From: Pontibacter sp. FD36 | Lineage (GTDB): Bacteria > Bacteroidota > Bacteroidia > Cytophagales > Hymenobacteraceae | Length of the DNA stretch: 64,000 bases | NCBI RefSeq assembly: GCF_015686655.1 | Contig: NZ_JADPMP010000001.1 | Span: forward strand, 1 to 64,000 | Direction of reading: 5' to 3' | Shown: positions 18,133-27,120 of the stretch, piece by piece | Position numbering within the stretch: the stretch's first letter is position 1 | How the letters are laid out: each line of letters begins with the position of its first letter | The notes under the pieces: model-generated | Told to the model about the DNA's origin: nothing | Database searches by the model: none | The model's input: only the letters and a program-made list of their open reading frames with translations | Made by a program: the position numbers and the translations under genes

Positions 18133-19524
18133 TTAGAACAGTCTCAGGTGCACCACCAGGAACCAAACCAGCAGGAAGATTGGAAGCAGGAATGGAATAG
18201 AGTAACGCAGGATGTAAGCGAAGAATGATGGCATTTTCACACCGGCACTTTCCGCAATCGCTTTTACCATGAAGTTAGGTCCGTTACCAATGTAAGTGAA
18301 GGCACCGAAAAGTACGGCTGCTAACGAGATGGCTTCGAGCTGAATCAATGTTTCCATACCTGCGGCAGAAGTACCGGCGGCAAACTGCCTAACATCCTCT
18401 ACGTTGTTCTGAGCCAGGTCAAACTTGGCCATAGCCAGTGAAAGGAAGTTGGCATAAGTTGGGGCATTATCCAGGAAGCCAGATAGTGAGCCCGTTGCCC
18501 AGTACAAGAAGTTTGGAGTGATGAAGTTAGCGTAAGCAGGCGACGAGGCAATCTCGGCTGAAAGCTGCAGAGCTGGCATCATAGTAAAGAAGATACCGAA
18601 GAACAGGAACACTACTTCCAGAATAGGATGGAAGTTGAACTGGTTACCTGCCAGGGCTTCTTTGCTTGAGAAACGGAAGCACATGAAGGCAGCTGATAGC
18701 TGGATTATCTCACGGATGTAAGAGAACTTGTTGCCGTCGTAGTAGATGTGTGGCAGAGCATCGATCACGTTCGGGTCCAGGAATACGGCACCGATAATGA
18801 TAGCCAGCCAGAACAGGTTACGACGACCTGTGAAGCTGAATTCTGTTTTGCCTGTGCTTGGCTCTGGTGTGTCGAGGTGAGCTACGATTTCATCTCCTTT
18901 GTTGCGGCTATCCACAAAATAGAACAGTGTGCAAAGCAGGATAATAGAGATTACCCACGGAATAAACAGGTGCTGTAGTGTCCAGAAGAACGGTACGCCT
19001 TTGATGAAGCCAATGAACAGCGGCGGATCACCAAGCGGCGTCAACAGACCACCCGCGTTACTCACAATAAAGATAAAGAATACGATCTGGTAAGGCTTGA
19101 GTCGGTGCGCGTTGAGGCGCATGAACGGACGAATCAGAAGTAGGGAAGCTCCTGTGGTACCAATGAAGTTGGCTAAAACAGCACCTACGGCTACCAGCGC
19201 CACGTTTATGAGTGGCGTTGCTTTGGCATTCACATTCAGGTATATACCGCCAGCCGCAATGTAAAGGGAGCTAAGCAGTACAGCGAATGTAAAATATTCG
19301 GCCAGGGTATGGGCAGGCATGTGTACATCGCCTAGCACAAACAGGTAGTAAGCCAACACGGTCAGACCAAGTGTAACGGCTATTTTCTTATAGTTGTGTT
19401 CCCAAAAGTGCCCGAAAAAGATAGGACCACTTGCAATAAGTCCGATCAGGAGCAGGAAAGGGATAATCAGAAAACCAGGAACGGCATGCTGCGCTTGCGC
19501 CAGCAGAATGTAGTTGTAAAGCAT
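18133..19524 (-). CDS. nhaD: Na+/H+ antiporter, NhaD/ArsB-type permease
   Basis: A 463-residue inner-membrane protein with about 12 hydrophobic segments, belonging to the ion transporter superfamily that includes NhaD and ArsB. Conserved-looking segments are FIGTTGASLLLIRPFMRLN, NAGGLLTPLGDPPLFIGFIKG, LDNAPTYANFLSLA and FTYIGNGPNFMVKAIAE; these paired re-entrant GTT/NAPT-type segments are typical of NhaD. It would exchange Na+ or Li+ for protons. The gene stands alone, convergent with aroC and divergent from the nfu gene with a 263-base gap. Confidence 0.9.
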   Translation of the reverse strand: MLYNYILLAQAQHAVPGFLIIPFLLLIGLIASGPIFFGHFWEHNYKKIAVTLGLTVLAYYLFVLGDVHMPAHTLAEYFTFAVLLSSLYIAAGGIYLNVNAKATPLINVALVAVGAVLANFIGTTGASLLLIRPFMRLNAHRLKPYQIVFFIFIVSNAGGLLTPLGDPPLFIGFIKGVPFFWTLQHLFIPWVISIILLCTLFYFVDSRNKGDEIVAHLDTPEPSTGKTEFSFTGRRNLFWLAIIIGAVFLDPNVIDALPHIYYDGNKFSYIREIIQLSAAFMCFRFSSKEALAGNQFNFHPILEVVFLFFGIFFTMMPALQLSAEIASSPAYANFITPNFLYWATGSLSGFLDNAPTYANFLSLAMAKFDLAQNNVEDVRQFAAGTSAAGMETLIQLEAISLAAVLFGAFTYIGNGPNFMVKAIAESAGVKMPSFFAYILRYSIPFLLPIFLLVWFLVVHLRLF

Positions 19525-19787
19525 GTTAAACGTGCTGTGTGTTTAGTCGGGACAAAAATTTAACTGCGTCACAAAGTTACATTTTCTGGGCTAAATAGCT
19601 AACCAAATTGTTGTATAGACATCGCTAATGCGGCACGATACCTGCTCTATAGACAAGAAATGTACAAGTGTCTTGTTGTTTTGTGAGCTGTGCGCCTTTG
19701 CGAGGCACTATCACTTGTCAGAATAATTGAGTAATTTTGGAAACTTTAAGGCGCAGGCCTAAGTTTTAACATAAAACGCTGATATCC

Positions 19788-20402
19788 ATGTTAGATAATA
19801 AAGAAAAGACAGTTTCGGTATATGCCGAAGCTAACCCGAACCCCGAGTCCATGAAGTTTGTGATGAACGTAGGCCTTCTGCCAGACGGCCAGAGCGTGGA
19901 CTATCCTAATTTAGAGAGCGCTGCTGATTCACCTTTGGCACAAGAGCTCTTCAATTTTGATTATGTGTCTCGTGTGTTCATCGCCAGCAACTTCGTGACA
20001 GTAACCAAAGCCGCTAACATCGAGTGGGTGAAGCTTATACCTGAGCTGCGCACCTTCCTGAAGTCGTATGTAGAGGCAGGTGGCCCGATCTTCGTTGAAG
20101 GTTTCCAGGCAAACAAGCCAGCCACAAGCACTGAATCAAACGGAGAGGTGTCTGATGACGATGCTGCAATCGCGAAGAAAGTAACTGACCTGCTGGAAAA
20201 CTATGTGCGTCCGGCTGTAGAGCAGGATGGTGGTAACATCTCCTTCAAGTCCTACAAAGACGGTGTGGTAACTGTACACCTGCAAGGTTCTTGCAGCGGT
20301 TGTCCATCTGCCACTGTTACACTGAAGGCTGGTATTGAGAACCTGCTGAAGCGCATGGTTCCTGAAGTACAGGAAGTAGTGGCTGACGGTGTGACGATCT
20401 AA
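19788..20402 (+). CDS. Nfu-type Fe-S scaffold/carrier protein (NifU family)
   Basis: A 204-residue protein with an N-terminal Nfu_N domain (about residues 8-100, PNPESMKFVMN) and a C-terminal NifU domain (about 127-204) with the cluster-binding CxxC in GSCSGCPSATVTLK (Cys169 and Cys172). The two parts are joined by a polar linker (NKPATSTESNGEVSDDD). Such proteins carry 4Fe-4S clusters to client enzymes. It is monocistronic with a strong terminator. The absence of a NifU IscU-like domain or NifS nearby excludes a nitrogen fixation role. Confidence 0.95.
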   Translation: MLDNKEKTVSVYAEANPNPESMKFVMNVGLLPDGQSVDYPNLESAADSPLAQELFNFDYVSRVFIASNFVTVTKAANIEWVKLIPELRTFLKSYVEAGGPIFVEGFQANKPATSTESNGEVSDDDAAIAKKVTDLLENYVRPAVEQDGGNISFKSYKDGVVTVHLQGSCSGCPSATVTLKAGIENLLKRMVPEVQEVVADGVTI

Positions 20403-20420
20403 GCAAGCCCTGCACTATAA

Positions 20421-20466
20421 AATATAAAGGCCGGCTCTCTGTTAAGGGAGCCGGCCTTTATATTTT
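20421..20466 (+). terminator. Terminator of the nfu gene
   Basis: A perfect 17-bp stem, AATATAAAGGCCGGCTC (20421-20437) against 20448-20464, with a T-rich end. Its symmetry allows it to work on the minus strand too. Confidence 0.9.
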
Positions 20467-20553
20467 GTGATCGTATCATAACGCATATAGCATGATTAGT
20501 TCTGCTGCTTCATCTTTACAGGCAGTCGGGTGCTCGTTTCTAAGTATAACGCA

Positions 20554-20955
20554 TCATTTTGTGTGCTTTAATTCGTCTTTGATTTTGGAAAGGTATTTAA
20601 CTGCTTTTTGTCGATAGGACCACGGTTTCACGTGTGCTGGCAGCCTGCTCAGCCAATGTGAGTTAGGCCCCATGTGGCCAGGCCTTTTCTCGCTTAATGC
20701 TGTAGTGGTAGGCAACAATTTCATCGAAAGGATATCGATGCAATGGTCAAGCTGCTCGACCGATGAAAACACAAAAGTAAACCCATCAACTTCTATGTGA
20801 TAGATTTTGTACATACCGTTTGCGTTTTTCTGGGGCGCTGGCGGATCGAAAGCTTGAGCAGCATACCAAGGCATGCCGTCCTGCTCTATATGCACCCAAT
20901 ATGCCATAGGAAAAGACCGCCAATTGTCGCTGTAGCTTATACTAAAATGCTTCAT
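20554..20955 (-). CDS. Uncharacterised protein
   Basis: A 133-residue cytoplasmic protein (MKHFSISYSDNWRSFPMAYWV...) with no signal peptide. The first 80 residues look like a small alpha/beta fold rich in aromatics. The C-terminal part (LSEKRPGHMGPNSHWLSRLP followed by a basic helix) looks like a conserved segment. I do not recognise the family. It lies convergent to the nfu gene and downstream of the secDF terminator, so it has its own promoter region of about 30 bases or reads from within that gap. Confidence 0.65.
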   Translation of the reverse strand: MKHFSISYSDNWRSFPMAYWVHIEQDGMPWYAAQAFDPPAPQKNANGMYKIYHIEVDGFTFVFSSVEQLDHCIDILSMKLLPTTTALSEKRPGHMGPNSHWLSRLPAHVKPWSYRQKAVKYLSKIKDELKHTK

Positions 20956-20984
20956 GGTGTTAAATTAACCAGAACGCCAGAACA

Positions 20985-21021
20985 AAAAAACTCCCACCCC
21001 TTTGCAGAGGCGGGAGTTTTC
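20985..21021 (-). terminator. Terminator of secDF
   Basis: Read on the minus strand, AAAACTCCCGCC and GGTGGGAGTTTTTTT form a hairpin (one G-T pair) ending in a T-run, 22 bases after the secDF stop. Confidence 0.88.
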
Positions 21022-21042
21022 TGTTTATAGGCTAAGCTTGGC

Positions 21043-24000
21043 TTATGCTACTTTAGCAGATACAGCTGGCGTTACTTTCTCTTTCACCGTATCCACCACG
21101 ATTGGCGTCGCGATGAACAGGGAAGAGTAGGTACCAGCCAGTACGCCGATGATCATGGCGAACGAGAAGCCTCTCAGTACTTCACCACCGAAGATGAACA
21201 GGATCACCACCACTACAAACAGGGTAAGTGAGGTAATGATCGTACGGCTGAATGTGCTGATCAGGGCTGGGTTCACGATGTCACGCAGCGGCTTGTTCGG
21301 GTTGTCGTGCATGTACTCACGCACACGGTCAAAGATTACCACGGTATCATTAATAGAGAAACCGATGATCGTCAGTACCGCTGCAATGAACACCTGGTCC
21401 ATTTCGTAAGATACGCCAAATAGGTCGAAGATAGAGAACACGGCGATGATCATCAGGGCGTCGTGCAGCAAGGCAACCACACCACCCAGTGAGAACTGCC
21501 ACTTGCTGAAACGCAGCATCACGTAGATAAAGATACCTACAAGCGCCAGCAATACGGCCACAAGAGCTGTTTTCTGGATGTCGTCAGCCATAGTAGCACC
21601 TACCTTAGATGAGCTCAGGATTTCCGGATTCTGGTTGCTGTATTGCTCCAGACCCTGCATCAGAGCAGCTTTCACACGCTCGTCAGCCTGAATGCTTTCA
21701 TCATCTGCCAACCAGCTGGTTGTGATCTTCACACGGTTAGAAGCACCGAATGTCTTCACTTCTGTACCAGCAGACTCAAAGTCATCCAACAGGGCTGAAC
21801 GAACATCCGGAGCTGCAATAGCTTGGTCGAAGTTTACAACATAAGAACGACCACCTTTGAAGTCAACACCCAGGTTAGGGCCACCATTGATGTACATGGC
21901 CACGAAGCCAAACACGATCACAGCAAGTGAGAAAGCATAAGCTGGCTTTCTGAACTTCATCACATCGAACTTCACGTTGCGGAACATGTTAGCTGAAAGG
22001 GCAGTACCGAATGACAGTTTACCGCTCTTCTTGAACACACGCTCTACCAGGATTCTTGAAATGAATACAGAAGTAAAGAAGGAAGTTACGATACCGATCA
22101 TCAGGGTGATCGCAAAGCCTTTCACAGGACCAGAACCGAAGAAGTATAGGATAAAGCCTACAATGAAGGTTGTTACGTTCGCATCCAAGATAGTCGAGAA
22201 AGCTTTGTCATAACCTTTGTTGATCACTTCACGCATGCTGAGACCTTTGAGTGACTCTTCACGCATACGCTCAAATATCAGTACGTTCGCATCCACGGCC
22301 ATACCCAGTGTCAGTACGATACCGGCGATACCAGGCAATGTAAGTGCTGCACCAAACTGAGCAAGCACACCCAGGATGAAGAATACGTTGAACAACAGGG
22401 CAAGGTCAGCAATGAAACCGCCACGGCTGTAGTAAGCGATCATGAAGATAACTACCATGATCAGACCAGCGATTGTAGAGATCAGACCTTGGTTGATAGC
22501 TTCCTGACCCAGTGAAGGACCTACGATGGCTTCTTCCACGATACGGGTAGGAGCTGGCATCTTACCGGCCTTCAGGATGTTGGCAAGGTCTTTTGCTTCT
22601 TCAATCGTAAAGTTACCAGTGATAGAAGAGTTACCACCTGTAATCTCGCCCTGCACTACTGGCGCAGAGTATACATAGTTATCAAGTACGATCGCCACTT
22701 GACGGCCTACGTTGTCGCCTGTCAGCTTAGCCCAACGCTTGCTACCAGCAGGTGTCATGGTCATGTTGATCTCCGGACGACCGTTCTGGTCGAAGTCCTG
22801 ACGGGCATCGTTCACGGCATCACCTGTCATAGGTGCTTTGCCATCACGGCCTTTCTTCACAGCGTAGAACTCTACGAATTCCTGACGGTTGTCACCCACA
22901 AGTGGCTTCACACCCCACAGGAACTTCATGTTAGGAGGGAAGATAGAACGAACATCAGGTCTGTTGAAGATTTCGTTGATTTTGGCAGTGTCGCGCACAT
23001 TAGCACCGATACCACCTGGCATCATCGTGAACAGACGGCCCATTACACCCATTTGCTCTTCCTGAAGTGACTGAAGTGCATCAGCAGAGTCAGTCTGTGC
23101 GGCAGAAGCAAGGGCTGTTGTGTCGGTAGAAGCAGCAGCGGCAGTGTCGTTAGAGGTAGCGGCAGCTTGTGCCAGTACATCGTCAGCAGCAGCATCCTGT
23201 ACGGTAGCTGGCGTAGTAGCTGAAGACTGTGTGCGGGCTGTTGAAGAACGGCCGATGTTCAGACGACCAGCTTTCTCTTCAGCGTTCAGGTGTTCACTCA
23301 GCTGTGTGAAGTAAGGAGAAACTTCTTCAGGCGTCCATACTTCCCAGAACTCCAGGTTGGCCATACCCTGCAGGAGCTTGCGCACACGATCCGGGTTGTC
23401 GATACCTGGCAATTCGATCTGGATACGACCGCTGTTGCCAAGGCGCTGGATGTTTGGCTGGCTCACACCGAATTTATCCACACGCGTACGCAGGATGTTG
23501 AATGAACGCTCAATGGCATCTTCAACTTCCGTATCAATCGCGTTGATTACATCAGCGTTGCTGGACTCGTAGCTGATCTTGCCACGGTTGGCTGTGTTAG
23601 AGAAGATGCGGCTCAGACGACCGTCTGGCTCAATTTCTCTGAAGGCTTCAGCGAACAGGGAAGTGAATTTCTCCTGGCTGTTGCGCTGCATTTCCTGCGC
23701 ACGGGCAAGGGCTTTGAGGAAGTTAGGGTCTTTGCTGTTGCCAGACATAGACTTGATGATCTCGATAGGAGACACTTCCAAAACCACGTGCATACCGCCA
23801 CGAAGGTCAAGGCCAAGGCCCAGTTCGTTTTCTTTTACCTCCTGATAGGTATACTCAGCACCAAGGAAGTTGTAAACAGGCTCTCTCCACACCGAATCAA
23901 GGTATGACTGCTGTTGGGCGTGGTCTACGTTGCCTTGTGCGTCTGTGGCGTAGGCCTCAGCGTCTTTCTGCACACTGCGGGCAACGAACGAGAATGACAG

Positions 24001-24063
24001 GTAGTACAGGCAAAGCGCCGATACTATCAAGGTCATAACGATAATAAAATTCTTATTCCGCAT
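21043..24063 (-). CDS. secDF: Fused protein translocase subunit SecDF
   Basis: A 1006-residue SecD-SecF fusion that uses the proton gradient to help preproteins through SecYEG. The SecD half shows GLDLRGGMHVVLEV (about residue 83) and, in the membrane part, LTLGMAVDANVLIFERMREE. The SecF half shows GGPNLGVDFKGGRSYVV and IIGFSINDTVVIFDRVREYM. A low-complexity Ala/Ser/Thr/Asp stretch (about residues 272-335) interrupts the periplasmic P1 domain and is not part of the core fold. Fusion of the two subunits is usual in Bacteroidota. There are no yajC or other sec genes beside it. Confidence 0.97.
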   Translation of the reverse strand: MRNKNFIIVMTLIVSALCLYYLSFSFVARSVQKDAEAYATDAQGNVDHAQQQSYLDSVWREPVYNFLGAEYTYQEVKENELGLGLDLRGGMHVVLEVSPIEIIKSMSGNSKDPNFLKALARAQEMQRNSQEKFTSLFAEAFREIEPDGRLSRIFSNTANRGKISYESSNADVINAIDTEVEDAIERSFNILRTRVDKFGVSQPNIQRLGNSGRIQIELPGIDNPDRVRKLLQGMANLEFWEVWTPEEVSPYFTQLSEHLNAEEKAGRLNIGRSSTARTQSSATTPATVQDAAADDVLAQAAATSNDTAAAASTDTTALASAAQTDSADALQSLQEEQMGVMGRLFTMMPGGIGANVRDTAKINEIFNRPDVRSIFPPNMKFLWGVKPLVGDNRQEFVEFYAVKKGRDGKAPMTGDAVNDARQDFDQNGRPEINMTMTPAGSKRWAKLTGDNVGRQVAIVLDNYVYSAPVVQGEITGGNSSITGNFTIEEAKDLANILKAGKMPAPTRIVEEAIVGPSLGQEAINQGLISTIAGLIMVVIFMIAYYSRGGFIADLALLFNVFFILGVLAQFGAALTLPGIAGIVLTLGMAVDANVLIFERMREESLKGLSMREVINKGYDKAFSTILDANVTTFIVGFILYFFGSGPVKGFAITLMIGIVTSFFTSVFISRILVERVFKKSGKLSFGTALSANMFRNVKFDVMKFRKPAYAFSLAVIVFGFVAMYINGGPNLGVDFKGGRSYVVNFDQAIAAPDVRSALLDDFESAGTEVKTFGASNRVKITTSWLADDESIQADERVKAALMQGLEQYSNQNPEILSSSKVGATMADDIQKTALVAVLLALVGIFIYVMLRFSKWQFSLGGVVALLHDALMIIAVFSIFDLFGVSYEMDQVFIAAVLTIIGFSINDTVVIFDRVREYMHDNPNKPLRDIVNPALISTFSRTIITSLTLFVVVVILFIFGGEVLRGFSFAMIIGVLAGTYSSLFIATPIVVDTVKEKVTPAVSAKVA

Positions 24064-24233
24064 GGGTTGGTTGATAAATAAAGTATAGTTGAAATAATGA
24101 TAATGCTCTGATAATCACAGCGGTGCTATCTTCTAATAACCAATAAATGCTGTGATGCTGTTCCGCTATACCTGAGAAAAAGGTATGCGCAACGGGACAG
24201 GACCATGGGAGGGCCTGTGGGGAAAGGGTTCGC

Positions 24234-24605
24234 TTAGGGAGCGTTGGGTTGAATGGAAATAGGGAGGAAGCGGGCTACAAAGCCAACTCCAGGCGCTCTG
24301 GCTGCATAAGCAGGCAGCGCTTCATCAGTAGGTATAGCAAAGGCTGGTACAGGAGTGGGCTTCAGCGCATCCTGCTCCAGATTGAGCACTACGAAGGAAG
24401 TTGTAGCCTCCAGCGTAACCTTTTGCTTGATAACCGTTTTTTCCTGCGGAGCCGTGGCCAGTTGGGAGGCCGACTTAACAGGAGTGCCTTGCGCCGTGTA
24501 GGTATACGCCACCACTTCCTGGCCATTGAGCATAAGCGCCCAAAGCAGGGTTACGGTCATCAAAAGATGACGGAAGTGAGGAAGTATAGCGTTTGCGTTT
24601 GGCAT
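24234..24605 (-). CDS. Small exported protein, unknown
   Basis: A 123-residue frame with a likely signal peptide (hydrophobic stretch HLLMTVTLLWALMLNGQEVVA, residues 13-33) and a short mature part rich in Thr, Pro and Ala, ending in FLPISIQPNAP. No conserved family is recognised. It sits between the TrkA-type gene (43 bases) and secDF (170 bases) on the same strand. Codon use resembles its neighbours. The existence of the gene is plausible but not certain. Confidence 0.55.
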   Translation of the reverse strand: MPNANAILPHFRHLLMTVTLLWALMLNGQEVVAYTYTAQGTPVKSASQLATAPQEKTVIKQKVTLEATTSFVVLNLEQDALKPTPVPAFAIPTDEALPAYAARAPGVGFVARFLPISIQPNAP

Positions 24606-24648
24606 ATAGAAAGCAAATGTAAAAGCTTTCGTTGAAAAATAAAACCTG

Positions 24649-25341
24649 TTAGCGGTTTATATCAATAAATCGTTTGATATCGTGCTTCTTTCCGATAAGA
24701 ATCAGAATGTCAGAAGGATAGATAATGGTGTCGGCCTTCGGAACACCGATGATGTGCTCCACCTGCGTCGGTTTACCGTCCTGGATCTCCTCAAAGAAGC
24801 GCTTAATCGTGATCATGTTGAGGTTGTACTTCTCACGTAGCGATATCTTCGCCAGGCTCTTGTTGGCAATGCCACGCGGGGTATTGATCTCCACAATTTC
24901 GTAGTTGTCAGGCAGCGGCAGGAAGGTGCGGATGTTTGGCTGCAACAGTCGCTCGGCCACGGTTTTACCAACCTCGCCTTCCGGCGAAAGGATCTCCTGC
25001 ACGCCCATTTTCTCCAGAATACGACGCTGCTGCTTGTTCGAAGCACGTGTGATCACACGCTTGATGTTCAGCTCCTGCAAGTTAGCTGTAGTAATCAGCA
25101 GGGCCTCGAAGTCCTCGCCGATAGCCACGATGGCCGCATCCATGTCCTGCACGTTCTGTGCTTCGAGGGCACGGATGTCAGTGGCGTCAAGGGCAACGGC
25201 GTAAGCCACTTCGTCCTTAATGGCTTCCACGTGGTCTTCGTCATTATCGATGGCGAGCACTTCTGCGCCGCGTTCAGCGAGTGTGCGGGCAATGGAGTTG
25301 CCGAAGATACCGAGGCCGATTACTACGAACTTGTGTCGCAT
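24649..25341 (-). CDS. TrkA/KtrA-type K+ channel regulatory protein
   Basis: A 230-residue cytoplasmic protein with a Rossmann RCK_N domain (VIGLGIFGNSIARTLAERGAEVLAID, then a conserved acidic residue at the end of beta-2) and an RCK_C domain (about residues 150-228, ending SDILILIGKKHDIKRF). Single-RCK proteins of this size gate TrkH/KtrB-type K+ transporters by binding NAD(H) or ATP; no membrane subunit is present here. Its ATG overlaps the udk stop by one base (TAATG), so it is translationally coupled to udk. Confidence 0.93.
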   Translation of the reverse strand: MRHKFVVIGLGIFGNSIARTLAERGAEVLAIDNDEDHVEAIKDEVAYAVALDATDIRALEAQNVQDMDAAIVAIGEDFEALLITTANLQELNIKRVITRASNKQQRRILEKMGVQEILSPEGEVGKTVAERLLQPNIRTFLPLPDNYEIVEINTPRGIANKSLAKISLREKYNLNMITIKRFFEEIQDGKPTQVEHIIGVPKADTIIYPSDILILIGKKHDIKRFIDINR

Positions 25342-25958
25342 TATTTTATCTTGGAGTTAAGGTATGTGGTCAGCACATCCAGCCCGCGGTCGAAATTCTC
25401 GTTGTTCGGGATGATGATGTCTGCGTCGTTCTTGTAAGGCTTGATGTACTTCTCGTAAGTAGGCGCCACATGGTGGGTATAGCGGTACAGCACATCGTCC
25501 AGGTCATAGCCGCGCTCCACTTTGTCGCGCACGATGCGACGCTGCAGCTTGATGTACTCTTTGGCGTCGATGTATACCTTTAGGTCGAGCAGTTTGGCGA
25601 TCTCCTCAAAATAGAAAACAAAAATACCCTCTACCACCACGATCGACGCTGGTTTGAACTCCAGCTGCTTCGGTACCACATTGGGGTTGTTGAAGGTATA
25701 TTCTTTGCGGAAAACGCTTTCGCCACGGCTCAGCTGCAGGATGTCCTGTGCATAAGCGTCGTCGTCGATGCAGGAAGGGAGGTCGAAGTTGACAACCCCG
25801 TTGAGGTCGCGGGTCTGGTGCTCGCGGTCTTTGTAATAGTTATCCTGAGAGATCAGACAAATATTCTCAGGCGAGAAAGAAGCAAGTAGTCTATTCAAAA
25901 AAGTGGTTTTCCCTGAAGCACTACCTCCTGTAATTCCGACGATGAATGGCTTTTGCAT
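25341..25958 (-). CDS. udk: Uridine kinase
   Basis: A 205-residue P-loop nucleoside kinase that phosphorylates uridine or cytidine in pyrimidine salvage. Motifs are GITGGSASGKTTF (Walker A, residues 8-20), SQDNYYKD, NFDLPSCIDDD, and the lid region RRIVRDKVERGYDLDDV. The length matches the family. It heads a two-gene operon with the TrkA-type gene and has a promoter box 22 bases upstream. Confidence 0.96.
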   Translation of the reverse strand: MQKPFIVGITGGSASGKTTFLNRLLASFSPENICLISQDNYYKDREHQTRDLNGVVNFDLPSCIDDDAYAQDILQLSRGESVFRKEYTFNNPNVVPKQLEFKPASIVVVEGIFVFYFEEIAKLLDLKVYIDAKEYIKLQRRIVRDKVERGYDLDDVLYRYTHHVAPTYEKYIKPYKNDADIIIPNNENFDRGLDVLTTYLNSKIK

Positions 25959-25980
25959 TGGAAGTTATGGTATCAGGCTA

Positions 25981-25988
25981 CAAAATTA
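25981..25988 (-). promoter_or_regulatory. -7 element for udk and the TrkA-type gene
   Basis: Read on the minus strand, TAATTTTG is a perfect TAnnTTTG, 22 bases before the udk start. No clear -33 box. Confidence 0.5.
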
Positions 25989-26043
25989 GTCTTTTAAGGC
26001 CAATGTGGCTACAGCCTGTGCTAATTATTTTACCTCCCCAACG

Positions 26044-26622
26044 CTATTGTGCTTTCAAAAATTCCACCAGCTTCCGGATGGCCTCGCCACGATGACTGAT
26101 GGCGTTTTTCTCCTCTGGTGTCATCTCTGCGAAAGTACGGTCATAACCCTCCGGTACAAACACCGGGTCGTAGCCAAAACCCTTATTCCCTTTCCATTCG
26201 GTGGTAATCTGACCGTTCACGGTGCCTTCGAACTGATGCTCCTGCCCATCCAGGTATAGCGTGATGGAAGTGCGGAAGCGGGCACGGCGGACGTCGTGGC
26301 CCTCCAGGTTCTTGAGCAGGTGGCGGATATTGTCGACGTCGTTGCGCTGCGGACCGGCATAGCGGGCAGAGTATACGCCTGGCTCGCCGCAGATAGCGTC
26401 TACTTCTAATCCGGTGTCGTCAGCGAAGCAGTTCACTTTATACTTCTCCCATACGTATTGTGCCTTCTGGCGGGAGTTGCCTTCCAGCGTATCCTGGTCC
26501 TCGGCCAGCTCCTCGTGGCAGCCAATGTCCTCGAGCGTGAGCAGTTTGTACTTGCCTTCGAGCATTTGGCTCACCTCGGCTACTTTGTTTTTATTGTTGG
26601 TGGCGAAGCAAAGTTCTTTCAT
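26044..26622 (-). CDS. rdgB: Non-canonical purine NTP pyrophosphatase (XTP/dITP diphosphatase)
   Basis: A 192-residue house-cleaning enzyme that hydrolyses XTP and dITP to monophosphates so they do not enter DNA or RNA. Family motifs are CFATNNKNKVAEV at the N-terminus, FADDTGLEVDAICGEPGVYSARYAG (given here in part: metal-binding DDTGLEV), KGFGYDPVFVP and SHRGEA near the C-terminus. Length and order are standard. It lies 85 bases downstream of a short gap from the next gene and is co-oriented with udk. Confidence 0.97.
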   Translation of the reverse strand: MKELCFATNNKNKVAEVSQMLEGKYKLLTLEDIGCHEELAEDQDTLEGNSRQKAQYVWEKYKVNCFADDTGLEVDAICGEPGVYSARYAGPQRNDVDNIRHLLKNLEGHDVRRARFRTSITLYLDGQEHQFEGTVNGQITTEWKGNKGFGYDPVFVPEGYDRTFAEMTPEEKNAISHRGEAIRKLVEFLKAQ

Positions 26623-26730
26623 TGATCAGGATTCTCAGGATTTAAGGATTGGCAGGATTGCAATATGCATCTCCTTAGCCAAGTTGAGTATTACGTGCTG
26701 AGATATTGTAGGATTAGCTTTAGCCTAAAA

Positions 26731-27069
26731 TCAGTCTTTAGCGGAAGCAGTGACAGTTTGTGAGCGGCGTTCCATGTTTTTGAGCTGGTTATACCTTTTG
26801 GTATTGGCGTTCCAGTGGTAAGCATGTATGCCCAGACCGATCGTACTGTAGATCAAAAGTCTGATAAAGAAGTCAGAAGAGGTATAGGCTTCGGCAAGTG
26901 CTGCGGTGTCCCAGGCCTCTAGCGCATCCCATGCCTGGAAGAGTTTCGAAAAGATACCTACCAGCACTCCCCACAGCAAACCGCGTGTGATAATGTAGCG
27001 CCATTGACCGCCTTCTTTCACTTTGGCCCATTTGCCAATAAAGCCCACTTCTTCTTTGTTTAACTGCAT
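26731..27069 (-). CDS. Two-helix membrane protein, unknown
   Basis: A 112-residue protein with two likely membrane helices (about residues 28-45, ITRGLLWGVLVGIFSKLF, and 68-86, FFIRLLIYSTIGLGIHAYH), separated by an acidic loop, with a basic C-terminal tail. I recognise no family. It lies 51 bases downstream of the phosphoribosyltransferase gene on the same strand, so the two may be cotranscribed. Confidence 0.7.
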   Translation of the reverse strand: MQLNKEEVGFIGKWAKVKEGGQWRYIITRGLLWGVLVGIFSKLFQAWDALEAWDTAALAEAYTSSDFFIRLLIYSTIGLGIHAYHWNANTKRYNQLKNMERRSQTVTASAKD

Positions 27070-27120
27070 AGCTTCAGTTTAGAGTTTTCACCTTCTTTTG
27101 TAGAAGGCGCTGGAATATTT

